64,000 nt of DNA, from assembly GCA_024114885.1 (NCBI GenBank), contig CP099425.1, positions 2,046,001 through 2,110,000 on the forward strand. The letters are read 5' to 3'. Made by a program: the position numbers and the translations under genes. The notes below the pieces were generated by a model. That model saw nothing but the letters and a program-made list of their open reading frames with translations, searched no databases and was not told the DNA's origin. How positions within the stretch are numbered: the stretch's first letter is position 1; each line of letters opens with the position of its first letter. Source of the stretch: Septoria linicola. Taxonomy: Eukaryota > Ascomycota > Dothideomycetes > Mycosphaerellales > Mycosphaerellaceae. This document shows, piece after piece, positions 31,146 to 43,200 of this stretch.

Positions 31146-32732
31146 TCATCGAATCGAGATATCTTCCTCGGATGGAATGTCTGAGGACACCACAATAGCA
31201 GGCGCTGAGGGACTTTCTGATGTCGAGACTGGATCCGGATCAGGCGCTACTGGTAAACTGCCCTGAGTTGAGCTCCTGTGCATAGGTGAGGTTGGAACCT
31301 CCAAAGTATCCCTGCGAGTCCGTGTTCTCGCGAGTAAATCTGGCGCGCCTGCGACTTGTTCCATTTCTGTCGATGTACGATCCAGCCTTAGCGCATCTTT
31401 CGAGCCACCGTTACTTAGTGTGTTTGATCTCTGCCGACTCAGTCGAGATCGACCAGATCGCACGCTCTCACTCGAGTCTCGGGTCGAGTGCGCGTATTCG
31501 TTGTATGTCGATCGCGTACGTGAGAGAGCTCGGTTTCGCAGTGATTCGCCAGGTATTTCTGGGAAATTCATGGCACTGCCCCTTCGGAAGTCAGACGTGT
31601 CGAAGCGATGCTGTTTTGGATGACTAATGTGGTCACTGAAACTGATGAAGAATCTAGCGACTTGGTGAAGGGGTCCGCTACCCTCTTCGCCACCTGAGCC
31701 TGGTTCTGTTTCTTCTTGTTCCCTGCGTGTCCGCTCACGGGCCATGGCTTCTGCCAAGAGGACATATACTGAGCCCAGCACTGCAAGGCCAGTACCAGCG
31801 ATCGGTGCCCATTGTCCTATATTGGCCAGAGGTTCTGTTTGATAGTCGACTTCGGGCGAGAAGAGGTTTCGTTCCCCAAGAATCAGAATGGTGAGCACTG
31901 CGCCACCGAATATCACAGTGACAGCATATTTGCGAATCATCTTGATGATTATGTTTCCCTTGATCTCGCCTAGAGATTCCGAATTGCCAAAGATCTTCTT
32001 GTAGTTGATCTCGAGAATATTGAGCCACGTCGACACGCAGAGAAGGATGGCTGGAATGCAGCAAGCGGCTGACAATAGCGTGGCAGCGTTGAAGTTGAAC
32101 TTGGTAGGCGATGGTATTAGGTAGATGTTCTTCGCACTACCTCCTCGCAGAGGCGAAAATGGACCATTGTCTTCGTCGCAGATAACTCCGCAAGAGGCAT
32201 TTCCGTAAGGAAACAGGCTTGGATTTGGAGATAGCAAGTTCTGGAAATCGTCCCGGTAGCATGTGAACGAGTGGATTCGATAGAACTCGACTGTCAGACT
32301 GATCAAGCCCGCGAGGACTACCAGTGCCCAGACGAAGATGGCGTTTCTTCCTGCTTCGTCGTTGTAGGTGCCTGATATCCTGACTGTGACAGGACCGACC
32401 AATGCTCCAATGGCACAAAATTGGAAAGCTCCATACACATCCATGTCAACTGCTTCGTCGATATGCTCAGAAACAAGAACAATGGCATGTATTGCTGCCA
32501 CAATTGGGAAGAGCAAGGCCGCCGCCAGACATGCATTTCTCAGCCACTCTACTCTCCGAGCAAAGATGCATGCTGCCACCAGGACGTAGTACAACACTCG
32601 AGATCCAGCGCCATACTGCCCGGAGACTGGCCAGGCACAGATGACCTCGATTCCAGACTGAGTTGCGGTTTGTGCAGACGAAAGATTGGCTTGAAGTGCG
32701 TCGATGACCGGCGTAGGTTCCAAGACCGGCAT
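31146..32732 (-). CDS. Seven-TM fungal membrane protein of unknown function with long cytosolic-type tail
   Basis: Single exon, 528 aa, ATG at 32730-32732. Seven hydrophobic segments can be read: around 43-60 (VLYYVLVAACIFARRV), 66-88, 103-122, 130-153, 215-243, 268-288 and 310-332. The loop between segments 4 and 5 is about 60 residues and carries three Cys (TCY, ASCGVIC) and an N-glycosylation motif (NAS), suggesting an extracellular side. The last ~190 residues are Ser/Arg-rich and disordered (SLRNRALSRTRSTYNEY, SVRSGRSRLSRQRS), a likely phospho-target. I do not recognise a named family. It is divergent from an anion permease. Confidence 0.8.
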   Translation of the reverse strand: MPVLEPTPVIDALQANLSSAQTATQSGIEVICAWPVSGQYGAGSRVLYYVLVAACIFARRVEWLRNACLAAALLFPIVAAIHAIVLVSEHIDEAVDMDVYGAFQFCAIGALVGPVTVRISGTYNDEAGRNAIFVWALVVLAGLISLTVEFYRIHSFTCYRDDFQNLLSPNPSLFPYGNASCGVICDEDNGPFSPLRGGSAKNIYLIPSPTKFNFNAATLLSAACCIPAILLCVSTWLNILEINYKKIFGNSESLGEIKGNIIIKMIRKYAVTVIFGGAVLTILILGERNLFSPEVDYQTEPLANIGQWAPIAGTGLAVLGSVYVLLAEAMARERTRREQEETEPGSGGEEGSGPLHQVARFFISFSDHISHPKQHRFDTSDFRRGSAMNFPEIPGESLRNRALSRTRSTYNEYAHSTRDSSESVRSGRSRLSRQRSNTLSNGGSKDALRLDRTSTEMEQVAGAPDLLARTRTRRDTLEVPTSPMHRSSTQGSLPVAPDPDPVSTSESPSAPAIVVSSDIPSEEDISIR

Positions 32733-33486
32733 CCTCTTCGAATGGTGGTCGTTCTGGCGTACAGAAGCCCAATAGCTCCGCCTAAGGGGGCTCGGGAAGC
32801 AGCAGAGCAGAGTTTGTGGCGAAGGGAAGGCTGACTGCTACCACCGCAGACATTATACTGTGCGAAAGAGGATGACCATCACAAGAGTCAGGAAAGTCGA
32901 AGAGAGCAGACAGAAGTCTAGTAGGCGTCCGGGTTGAACCACCTATGCGCTGCAGGCCAAGTCTCTGACGGAGCCTCTTGCAGCTCACACGACCAGTTGC
33001 CTACTTGGTGTTCTTGGGCTGAGAAACGAAAGAAGTTGTCATGTGCTGGGAGCTGATTATCCCGTGCACTGTCAATTGGCGGTCATCAAGCGACCGGTCA
33101 GGCGCAGCTGCACTGCGCCACTGTCGGCCATTGCTGGACAGTCCCCGCACGCTGCCGACGGTGCGCTCGCTGTCGTAAGTGGTGAGTCGAAGGATTCGCA
33201 CCGTGGAAGCTTTGGGAACGGGTGGGTATCTCGAAGGACGCCAGAAGTCTCGGCGAAATGGTCCGTGTGGCGCAATGGAGTCGAGCCGAGCGGTGGAGAG
33301 TCTCGAGCAAGAGACAACACACAACACGTGCGCAGGGCTGAGTCTTTCGACCTTCACGATAGTGAAATCTTCTTCAAGAAGGCGCGTGTTCATCGTATCC
33401 TCCGCGAAATGCATGGAGAGCAAGGCAACAACGTGCTCATCAGACTCCTGCGAAGCCCTGGGTGAGGACTGCCAACGCATGCGATC
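32733..33486. promoter_or_regulatory. Shared divergent promoter region, 7TM protein / permease
   Basis: 754 bp between start codons. No motif assigned; short frames on both strands look like chance. Confidence 0.45.
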
Positions 33487-35712
33487 ATGGCCGACACGGA
33501 TACCGCGAACCTGGACACCAGTCAGATCAAAGACTGGCGGTCAATTGTAACACTGATAGTGTTTGTGGTCACAAGTACGTGTCGTACTGATCCATCAACA
33601 TTGCGCACGCCTCTGCGAAGCCTCTAGGCGCGACACAGTTGGACGCTTGGATGCGGTCCGAATGCTTGGACTTTGTTTTTTTTGAGAGTGCTGCTGACCC
33701 TTATAGATGTGATCGTGCTGTTTCCGTTTCATATACCGATCTATGTACCGCGAGCAACCTACGATGGATTCCTTCGTATGCTCGAGATCATACGCATCAT
33801 TCCGAAGAGAGGTCAGACAGGAAATGATTTCGGTCAAGGTGCTAGGTCCCGCTGGGTGAGACTGCGTTTTCACATGGGAATGGTCACAGCCCCATTGATT
33901 GCAGATCTCTTTCTTCTCGCAATTCTAGCAATAGGACGGCAAGAAGTTCATGTAAGTGGAGCTGATCTGTGTGCTCTTCAGAGACGAGCTTTCCACTAAT
34001 TGGCCCAGGACGGCACTGTTGGAGCTGACAACATTAACCCGATTGACATCATGGTCTTCTTCCTCACTCTGGCCTACATTGCCATCTCGATCGACGCATC
34101 TGGCCTCATTCGTTGGCTAGCATTCAAAGTCCTGCAGCTTGGGGGAGAGAATGGACACAGATTGTTTGTGTATCTGTACTCATTCTTCTTCTTACTGACA
34201 TGCTTTGTTGGTAACGATCCTATCGTGCTATCCGGCACTGCTTTCCTGGCGTATATGACGAGAGTCTCCAGCAACATTAAACACCCTCGGGCATGGATAC
34301 ACATGCAGTTTGCCGTGGCAAACATTGGATCGGCTGTCCTGGTGTCCTCGAATCCCACAAATCTGGTACTGGCAGGAGCGTTTGAGATCAAATTCCTGCA
34401 CTACTCTGCAAATGTTGTAGTTCCGGTCATGGCGACTGCCATCGTGCTGCTACCATTCTTGCTGTACATTGTATTCCCATACGAATCCTTGATCCCCTCC
34501 AAGATTGAGCTACATCAGCTGCCGGAGGAAGCCAAGCACAAGCCACCAGTCAACCCTAATATCCCTAACGCACGCGGAGCTACCGAAGACGACGAGAACG
34601 AAGACAGTGAGCAAGGACAACAGCTGTCTCTTGAGGAAATCATGAATCCGTTCTTGGACAAAGGAGGAGCGTGGTTTGGTGCAATGCTGATGGCAGCCAC
34701 ACTGATCACCATTCTCGCGTTGAACGCATCAAGTCAGACTGGACACGAGCACCCAATCTTCTACATCACCCTTCCTGCGGCTTTCATCATGTTTTGTTGG
34801 GATTTGACGTTTGGGTGGCTCAACAGACATGAGACACGCAAGTTGGCCCACGATGGCAAGGAACAGATCGAACTGGCCAGAATGCAGAGAGCCGCTCCAG
34901 CAGCGCCAGTCGAGACTTCCTCATCAACGGAACCGAATGGTGAACCGATCACGCTCACGAAGTCACCCGACGATGTCATGGACGAGAAGAAGATGCATCA
35001 GAGTGAAGAGACGAGTGCTTCGAGCACGCCAGCAGTGGATGCTACCACCAGCGAAACGTTGGCAGAGACCTTCCCCGACTCTATCGAAAACCAACCCGGA
35101 CCAGCCAGTCTCCAATCAGTACTCATCGGAACATATCACTGGTGTCAAGTGACGTTCCCCACTGTCACGACCGTGGCCACCCATCTGCCATGGAAACTTG
35201 TACCCTTCGCGTTCTGTATGTTCGTCCTCGTCCAAGCCCTAGTCACGAAAGGCTGGGTCCCGGTCTTCGCCCATGGCTGGGATCACTGGGTGAAAAAGAC
35301 CGGCACAGTTGGCGCTATAGGAGGTATGGGCTTCCTCTCCGTCATCCTGTGCAACTTTGCTGGTACGAACATTGGCACAACGATCCTGCTCTGTCGTGTG
35401 GTACAGGCGTGGGTGCAGATACACAAGAACAACGACACCATCATCACCCAGCGGACTTTCTGGGCGACAGTTTACAGCATGGCAATTGGCGTGAACTATG
35501 GAGCATTCAGCACAGCGTTCAGTGCTTCATTGGCTGGGCTGCTGTGGCGAGATATCTTGTCGAGGAAGCACATTCGAGTGAGGAGTCTGGACTTTGCCAG
35601 AATCAACCTGCCAATCATCGCAGCTACTATGGTAGTGGGCTTGTCGGTGCTCATAGGGGAAGTGTATATCGTGCGGGACAATACCCCATACGTTGGAAGT
35701 GTGGCGGCTTAG
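33487..35712 (+). CDS. ArsB/citrate-transporter-type membrane permease
   Basis: Three exons: 33487-33574, 33707-33951, 34009-35712; introns of 132 and 57 bp with CTGAC and CTAAT branch sites; 678 aa. The splice joins give VTNVIVLFPFHIPIYVP and RQEVHDGTVG. Many TM segments carry ion-transporter superfamily features: DASGLIRWLAFKVLQLGG, FFFLLTCFVGNDPIVLSGTA, ANIGSAVLVSSNPTNLVL in the first half and CNFAGTNIGTTILLCRVV in the second. A long hydrophilic loop (about 295-390) lies between halves. Family members export arsenite or move carboxylates; in fungi the substrate is not settled, and no ArsA, ArsC or ArsH neighbour is present, so an arsenic role is not supported by context. Confidence 0.85.
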
Positions 35713-35945
35713 ACACTCTTCATGAATTATGACTGTTCTTGACCAACCACCATCTGCCTCCATTCCTTTGAGAAGAACTTCATATATCGTGAAGGCCGCC
35801 AAGAATCCCATTCTGGAAGGACGTCATCGCCTTGCACCACAGCTCTGTGCATTCTCCCACTAAACCGAAGCCCTTTCCAGAAACTCCCAACATCCCTTCC
35901 TCCAAAGAGTCATACACCACCAACTCTCTATCAATCCCACTTACG

Positions 35946-36503
35946 ATGTCCACCCCATCATCATCATCATCATCACCATCCTCCACCTCTGTCCAAATCC
36001 TCAACCCTCCAAGCAACCGCTCCCTCGCAGAAACATATTCTCAAATCAGCATCGTCCCCCTCTCCTCCACAAAACGCCTCATCTCCTTCGCCGGCCAAAC
36101 CGGTACATCCAAAGACAGCAACGACAACGCAAAACTATCCTTTGCCGAACAGATCCGCCTGGCACTCGAAAAAGTCGACAAGAACCTCGCTGCGGTGGGG
36201 GCGAGTAAGAAGGATATTGTCATGATTAGGCCGTGAGTAACATGTTGTACTCACTTCTCCGATGTTGTGGGCTCATAGGGTGACCTATGGCGATGCTGAC
36301 TTGATTGTGTGTGTAGGTACGTAGTCAAGTTGACGAGTCGCTCCGCTGAGGAAATCAAAGCCAAAGACGAAATCTTTTTGAAATGGTGGAGGAGTACAGA
36401 AGGTGATCGATTGACGCCGCCAGACTCGTTGCTTGGAGTGGATAGTTTGTGGAGCAAGGAGACGTTGTTTGAGATTGAAGTGCAATGTGTAGCTGATATT
36501 TGA
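35946..36503 (+). CDS. RidA/YjgF/YER057c family protein
   Basis: Two exons, 35946-36232 and 36317-36503, with an 84-bp intron (GTGAGT...TGTAG); 157 aa. The frame is open upstream but the ATG at 35946 is the first good start. The N-terminal Ser-rich leader is followed by the RidA fold: LISFAGQTG, FAEQIRLALEKVDKNLAAVG, KKDIVMIRPYVVKLTS, and the conserved C-terminal strand LFEIEVQCVADI. RidA proteins hydrolyse reactive enamine/imine intermediates; this one belongs to a divergent branch and its activity is not proven by sequence. Confidence 0.82.
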
Positions 36504-37311
36504 GCACGAGGATGCGGATGGAGGCTTGCTTTGAATATAGCCCAGTCAAGTCTTGAGTTGGTGCATCCCAGCCTTCTTGTGAACGTCAAGTCAGTCGCAC
36601 CTGCCTCTGTACAGTGCCATAATCGTTCCTTCCTGCACGCCACGGAAAAAGCGGCTTCGTACACAAGTCATCTCTCTCATTCCTGAAGGTCTACACAGCT
36701 CTATATCTGCCATCTCATACTCTCTGTCTCTTCTTTCAAAGATGTCAGTCTGCCTCCTAACAGCCGTACATACATGCGTTCGACTCCAAACACTGTTCCT
36801 CCCACCAATAAAACCAAGCACATGGGTATCTCCAGCGCCGCACATATGCAGCAGCAGCAATAGCAAAGCAGTCTCAGAAAACCGCGCCTGGCCCATCTCT
36901 AACCCTCAGTCATCTCCGAAGCAACTGTCGTGTACAAATGAAAAAAGCCCATGCCCCCTCATGCAATGCAATGCCATCATCATGCCGCACAAAGGAATGG
37001 CGAAATAAGACTCTGCTTGCTCAGACATGCGGAGCAAGCCATGTCTCCTAAGCGTTTTCGTCGCTCCATCTCCAGCTCCTGCGTGATCTCAACGGATTGT
37101 CTGCGATGAATGCGGGTGGCAGTGGTGACGGACGTGTGTTCTCCTTGCCGCCTTTTCGCATCGCAGTCGCTACTCTGACGGGTTTCGCATTCTCTTTATC
37201 GCACCTTGTCGGGCTTCCCATCGCTGTGGTTGAAGAGCCTCGGCCTCTCAGACTCCATTCTTGTCTGAGATTGAGGTAGTCGGCATTGGCTTGCTGCAGT
37301 GAAGGCGAGCT
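36504..37311. other. Convergent intergenic, 0.8 kb
   Basis: Lies between the 3' ends of the RidA gene and the coiled-coil gene. No gene supported; it probably contains both 3' UTRs. Confidence 0.5.
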
Positions 37312-39480
37312 CTACTGCGCCTGTCCACCAGAGGCTTCACTCTCGCTCTTTCGTTGCCCAAACACTCCGCCCAGCTTCTCGCCTAGGCCCTGCCCTACAC
37401 CTCCTGCTGGCGGAGATTGGAGCAAGTCGCTGGTTCCCGGTGGTGGCGCTCCTCCTTTGTTCATCCAGCCAAACCAGCTTCCACGATTAGCTTGCTTCTT
37501 CGCAGCAGTCTCGTCGGCAGCCTCTTGGACCAGTCGCAGGGGACGGGGCTTCGAGCCCATCATGACAGCGCCGCTCTGTTTGTCCTTGTCGCCAGAGCTG
37601 GCCGTGCTGCGTGGTGGCGACGATGGGTTTGAGCGCTCGTTGCCGAGGCCGTTAGTGGCGGCACCATCGTCGTCAAGACCAGTGTATCCAGAATTTGAGA
37701 CGACACTGTTGTGATTGCTGGCAGTGCTACCCGTCTTGCTATCACGAGCATTCTCCTTCTCGACATTGTTCTCGGTAATGGTCGGCACTTGTGATCCAGA
37801 AGGTGCGCGTCCGAAGAAGGAGTTGCGATTGATAGGAGAAGTCAATCCCGGGCTCAGTGGACCAGAGTTGGGCGATGGCCCTCTGTACATGTTCGTCACC
37901 ACACTCGCCGCAGGCCATTCGGAGTTGGCTCGTCTGTGGCCCAGGGAAGCTCTTGTGGATTTAGCTCGGGCTAGTGGCACACTTGGTGCTGTCGATGGAT
38001 CTTCGTTGAGACCTGGCGTGCGCAATGGTGGCTCCATTTTGTCGGACGGTGCCAGGGATTGTGACAGTGGCCTTGGTCTTGGCTTGTTACCACCCATGAC
38101 ACTCTTTGCTCTTTGCAGCAGACTAGGCTGTTCTTCCTGCTCGGACGGCGGAGGTGGGAGTTCTTTATCGGTGTCTGCGGCATGTTGCCTCCTGCTGATC
38201 GCACCTGGTCCAGCGATGAGATCCGGAGTCTTATCAAGGATCGCTTCAAACTGGTCGTGTTGGAGCAGGCGGGAGATGATATTATTAATATACAGCGTCA
38301 ATGCCTTGTTTGCATCCTTGAGACCATTGATCTCGGCTTGTAGACGCCGGGTGTCGCCCTCCACCTCGCTTTCATCAGCGTGTGAGTCGAGCTCATCTGC
38401 CAGAGACGTGCCAGCGGCAGTGTCCATGTGTTGCGAAGATGGCCTTGAGCCATCATTGTGTGAAGGCGCCCGCAAGAAGTCGCCCTGAAGTGTCTTCTCG
38501 CTCAGCAAGAGCTGGAAGGACTCGTTCTCCTCCATCAAGCGAGCGTTGTGCATCTTGACATCGTAGAGCTGCTTCTGGATCTCCTGCATGCGCCCACCGC
38601 CCTGGTTCTCGACCTCGACAAGCTTGATCTGAGCTTCGGCGAGCTCCAGTCGAAGACCTTCGATGATTTTGTCCTTTTGGTTGACCAGCTTGGAGTTCAT
38701 TCTGGAAGTCGAATCGCTTCGTGAGATGGAAGACGGGGCGAACTGTCGATCGGACGAGTCTGGGTTGGGCGACCCATTCGCACTACGAGGGTTGCTTGAA
38801 TGTCGGGACATCATCGGCCTCCTTTCGTCGTCGAGTCCCGCGCGCATCTCTCGTTGGGCCAGGGTCTCCTTCATGCGCTGCAAGGCCGCCTGCATCTCCT
38901 CTTCACGGGTGACTGCCTCCTCCTTCTCCCGCATCGCAGCTTCCTTTTCACTCTCGTAGATCTGTTCCATTTCCCTGCGTGCTCGCAAGCTTTCTTTCTT
39001 TTCGTTTTCCAAGTCGTTGATGCGCTCGGTGTGTTCGTGCACGCTCTCCTCTAGCATGCCTTGCTCGTGACGGGCTTCGTCCAGCTTCACTTGCAACACT
39101 GCTGCCTGTTTCTGTGACTCCTCGCAGGCTCGTTCGGCTTCCTGGAGTTTCTGTTGGAGCTCGTCCATTCGAGCGGCGAGTTCAGCTTTGGCATCCTCCT
39201 CAGCGGCCGAGTCAGCCACGGCAGCGGTCTTGCCCCTCGCAGCAGCTCTGGCCGACATTGGTGCGCCGTTGCGTGTTGAGCGAGTGCGATTGAGGGCGCC
39301 CGTTGGCGCACTGTTGGTTGTGCCGGACGACGACATCCTGGAAGGGGACTGCCGCCCCGGCGCAGCAGAGTTGGAGTTGGCGGTTGCTGATCCTGTGGTG
39401 TTGGTGTTGGCAGCAGTGGGAGTGCGGCGCGCAGCAGCAGGGATGGGCGGCTTTTTGGAGTTGGGAGTGCTGGTAGACAT
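37312..39480 (-). CDS. Coiled-coil protein with disordered ends, function unknown
   Basis: Single exon, 722 aa, ATG at 39478-39480. N-terminal ~85 residues are Ser/Thr/Ala-rich and basic. Coiled coils follow at about 90-210 (ELAARMDELQQKLQEAERAC, EKEAAMREKEEAVTREEEM) and about 260-335 (KIIEGLRLELAEAQIKLVEV). A conserved-looking helical block INGLKDANKALTLYINNIIS lies near 385. The C-terminal half is disordered, with Ser/Pro clusters and a GSWFGWMNKGG motif near 670. The pattern suggests a cytoskeleton- or polarity-linked scaffold, but this is inference only. It is divergent from PRP2. Confidence 0.82.
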   Translation of the reverse strand: MSTSTPNSKKPPIPAAARRTPTAANTNTTGSATANSNSAAPGRQSPSRMSSSGTTNSAPTGALNRTRSTRNGAPMSARAAARGKTAAVADSAAEEDAKAELAARMDELQQKLQEAERACEESQKQAAVLQVKLDEARHEQGMLEESVHEHTERINDLENEKKESLRARREMEQIYESEKEAAMREKEEAVTREEEMQAALQRMKETLAQREMRAGLDDERRPMMSRHSSNPRSANGSPNPDSSDRQFAPSSISRSDSTSRMNSKLVNQKDKIIEGLRLELAEAQIKLVEVENQGGGRMQEIQKQLYDVKMHNARLMEENESFQLLLSEKTLQGDFLRAPSHNDGSRPSSQHMDTAAGTSLADELDSHADESEVEGDTRRLQAEINGLKDANKALTLYINNIISRLLQHDQFEAILDKTPDLIAGPGAISRRQHAADTDKELPPPPSEQEEQPSLLQRAKSVMGGNKPRPRPLSQSLAPSDKMEPPLRTPGLNEDPSTAPSVPLARAKSTRASLGHRRANSEWPAASVVTNMYRGPSPNSGPLSPGLTSPINRNSFFGRAPSGSQVPTITENNVEKENARDSKTGSTASNHNSVVSNSGYTGLDDDGAATNGLGNERSNPSSPPRSTASSGDKDKQSGAVMMGSKPRPLRLVQEAADETAAKKQANRGSWFGWMNKGGAPPPGTSDLLQSPPAGGVGQGLGEKLGGVFGQRKSESEASGGQAQ

Positions 39481-40215
39481 GCTGGATTTGTTGTTGTGTC
39501 GTAGGGTGACGGACAGACCAGATGGCTGAGCTTAACTTAGCCAAAGTATGCTGTTAGACTTTCTGGTCAATCATGTGTGTGTGGACGGACATGCATCGAC
39601 AGCTGCAGCTCAAGATATGATAGTCGGGCCCTTTTGATCCTGCCAGCTGCCGTCGCAAGGAAAGGCCGAGTCAGATCTGCAAATAGTTCTAGTGTGCGCA
39701 GAGGTTACACAGGAATGACAATCAATCATGCTGACAATGTGTACTCGAGAACGATCACAACAGTCGTGCAGAAAGGGGGAACGACCGCAACGCAGGACGA
39801 CGCGGTGTGAGAGCGACAGATGAATGAGATTGCGATTCACGACTAAGTTAGTTAGCTGCAACATGTGCCGGTCTCCACATGCACGCTCTCTTCATCCTTG
39901 CTGCGTGTTTCACCATGCACTCATGACATGTGCTGGAATAGTTAGTGTCAATGCGACACCTCTGCTCAGGTTGACGCGAGAGGGATCCTCCGCCACAAGT
40001 CCATCTCCAACTGCTGTAGATTAGACGTATGCGTGTTTCGGCAATGCGAGTAGTTAGCGCCGCGTGAAAGATGAAGACGGACCCAGAAAGGGTATCTTCA
40101 CATGACTCGGGTAGTACATGGCCTTGGCGGTGTTCTTTGCCATAGCTTTGCTTCGTGCTGAAGCAGCATACGCACGGCACTTTCACCAGAGCAGCAGGAC
40201 TGCCCACTATCCACC
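39481..40215. promoter_or_regulatory. Shared divergent promoter region, coiled-coil protein / PRP2
   Basis: 735 bp between start codons; no specific element identified. Confidence 0.45.
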
Positions 40216-43200
40216 ATGGATCTCCGCACATATGTTTCCGACCACTTGCTGAAGCTGGTCGGGGCAAGCGAAGACATGATCGTAGACTTTGTGGTGTCCG
40301 AGGCCAAACGCGCCAAATCGCCTGCACAGTTGACAGAAAAGCTGTCAAGCATGCTGGATTCTGGTGATGATGATCTGACGCGTTTCAGTGAAGGTCTGTA
40401 TGCTCAACTTGCCAAGCCAAGCTCGAATGGAACATCGACTCAAAGTCGGGCGAAGCCCAAAGAGGCAAAGAACAAATATGCGCTGGTGGATATGGACGTG
40501 GAAGAAGAGGCTCCGCCTCCTCCAAAAGCGGACCGAAAGAGGGCAGAAGACGGCCAGCGCAAGTCAAGGCATCGATCAGACCGAGAGCGAAGGAGATCTC
40601 GAAGCAGAGACAGGCAGAGTAAGAAGATACGACGCCGGAATGGAGACTTTGATGATAGATGGGGAGATGAAGATGCGAGTGAAGAGGAAGACTTTCCCTC
40701 GCCTCCTGCAAAGCGCACACGATTCGACGAGGGCTCGCGGTCGAGAAGTCCTAAGCGCGATGAGCCCGAAGAGGACGAAGAAGAACGAGATCGCAGAGAG
40801 CGCAAGGCATTCGAGGAGAGGCTGAAGCAAAAAGAAAAGGACAACACGAAGAAATTGACCGAGGATCGGTCTTCAAAACGAGAGGCAGCAGATGCGGAGC
40901 GACGAGCACAGGCGGGCAAGCTGTCCGAAGCTGAAATGAAAGCTTTGCGGTTGAGGTCCCGGCAGGATTACCTCAAGAAGCGCTCAACGCAGGAGCTGGC
41001 ATTGCTTCGCCGCCAGGTTGCCGATGAAGAGGAGGAGGAAAGAAACAATCCAACTCTGACACAGGCGGAGAAGGATGAGTTTGCTCGCAATCGTGAAGCT
41101 CTGCGCCTAGCAGAGGAACGTGAAGGCATTGATGATCACATTGATGGTTATGCAATGCCCGATGATTACATCACCGAAAAGGGCAAATTGGACACGAAAC
41201 GCAAGGAACAGGTACTGTACAGCCGATACGTGGACCGTGACGATCACGGCCGTGAAAAGTATGTGACGGAACACGAGGAATGGGAGCGAGAGCAGTTGGC
41301 AAAGACGAAAGCGCAAATCCTGGTGCCCGATGCACAAGACGAAGGAGGCTACGAGTATGTCTTCGACGAGGAGCAACAGCTTCGATGGGTCACAGACGCT
41401 GCGCTCAAGGGAGGAATGAGCGACATGAAGTCTCCGCAAGAGAAGCTCCTGGCGCAACAAATGCTGGCAGCCGAGAGAAAGGCCAAAACAATGGAAGAAA
41501 AGCGCAAAACTCTGCCGGTCTACCAGTATCGACAACAATTCTTAGATGCTGTACGAGAGTATCAGATCTTGATCATCGTTGGAGAGACTGGCAGTGGAAA
41601 AACGACCCAATTGCCTCAGTACCTGTACGAGGATGGATATTGCAAGGAGGGCATGAAGGTCGGATGCACCCAGCCTCGTCGTGTTGCAGCAATGAGTGTC
41701 GCAGCTCGTGTAGCTGAGGAGGTGGGCGTGAAGCTCGGAAACGAGGTCGGATATGCGATTCGTTTTGAAGACAACACGACCGACAAGACTGCACTCAAGT
41801 ACATGACTGATGGTATGCTGCTTCGTGAGTTCTTGACAGAACCTGATTTGGGAGGCTATAGCGCTTTGATGATTGACGAAGCTCACGAGCGCACGCTACA
41901 CACGGATATTCTCTTCGGACTGGTTAAGGATATCGCCAGAGGACGACCGGATCTGAAACTCCTCATCTCGTCAGCAACGCTCGATGCACAAAAGTTCAGC
42001 GAGTTCTTCGATGATGCGCCAATCCTCAACATCCCCGGTCGTACGTACGACGTCGAGATGAACTACTCGCTGCAGCCAGAAGCCAACTACCTCTCCGCTG
42101 CAATTACCACAGTCTTTCAAATTCATCTATCGCAGCCGATGCCTGGTGATATTCTGGTATTCCTGACTGGTCAAGACGAAATCGAGCAGGCGGAACAGTC
42201 CTTACAAGAAACCGCTCGGAAACTCGGCAATGCAGCCCCAGAACTGCTGATCTGCCCCATCTACGCCAATTTGCCAACAGACCTGCAGCAGAAGATCTTC
42301 GACCCAACCCCACCAAAGGTTCGAAAGGTCGTGCTGGCCACCAATATTGCAGAGACGTCTTTGACAATTGACGGTATCGTGTATGTTATTGATCCTGGTT
42401 ATGTCAAGGAGAATCGCTACACCCCTGCTACGAACATGGAATCGCTTGTGTCTGTGCCCATCTCACGTGCTTCGGCAAATCAGCGTGCAGGTCGAGCAGG
42501 TCGTAACCAGCCAGGAAAGTGCTTCAGATTGTACACCAAGTGGGCATACTACAACGATCTACCAGAGTCGACCACGCCTGAAATCCAGCGCACGAATCTT
42601 AATTCTATCGTGCTGCTTCTAAAGTCGCTCGGCATCAACGATCTTATCAACTTCGACTTTATGGATCCTCCTGCACCGGATATGCTTATACGCTCGCTTG
42701 AACAACTCTATGCTCTCGGCGCTCTTAACGACAAAGGTGAATTGACCAAGGTCGGCCGACAAATGGCTGAGTTCCCCACAGACCCAATGCTTGCCAAGGC
42801 AGTCCTTCAAGCTGACAAGGAAGGCTGCGTTGACGAGGTCTTGTCAATCATTGCCATGCTCGGTGAAGCCTCAGCACTATTCTACAGACCGAAAGACAAG
42901 AAGCTTCAAGCCGATGCAGCACGCGCACGATTCACCATCAAAGAAGGCGGCGACCACCTATCATATCTCAACATCTGGAACCAATGGGTCGACGCCGACT
43001 TCAGCTACGTCTGGGCCAAGGAAAACTTCCTCCAACAACGTTCCCTCACACGCGCTCGCGACGTGCGCGACCAACTCGCCAAACTCTGCGATCGCGTTGA
43101 AGTCACCGTATCATCCTGCGGCGCTTCCAATCTGCAACCCGTACAACGTGCCATGACAGCTGGCTTCTTTCCCAACGCGGCTCGACTACAACGTGGAGGC

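Noticed and set aside
33487..35712. Arsenic-resistance cluster
   Set aside because: Only the permease is present; no reductase, regulator or methyltransferase gene nearby.
37715..38488. 257-codon plus-strand frame
   Set aside because: Antisense to the coiled-coil gene.
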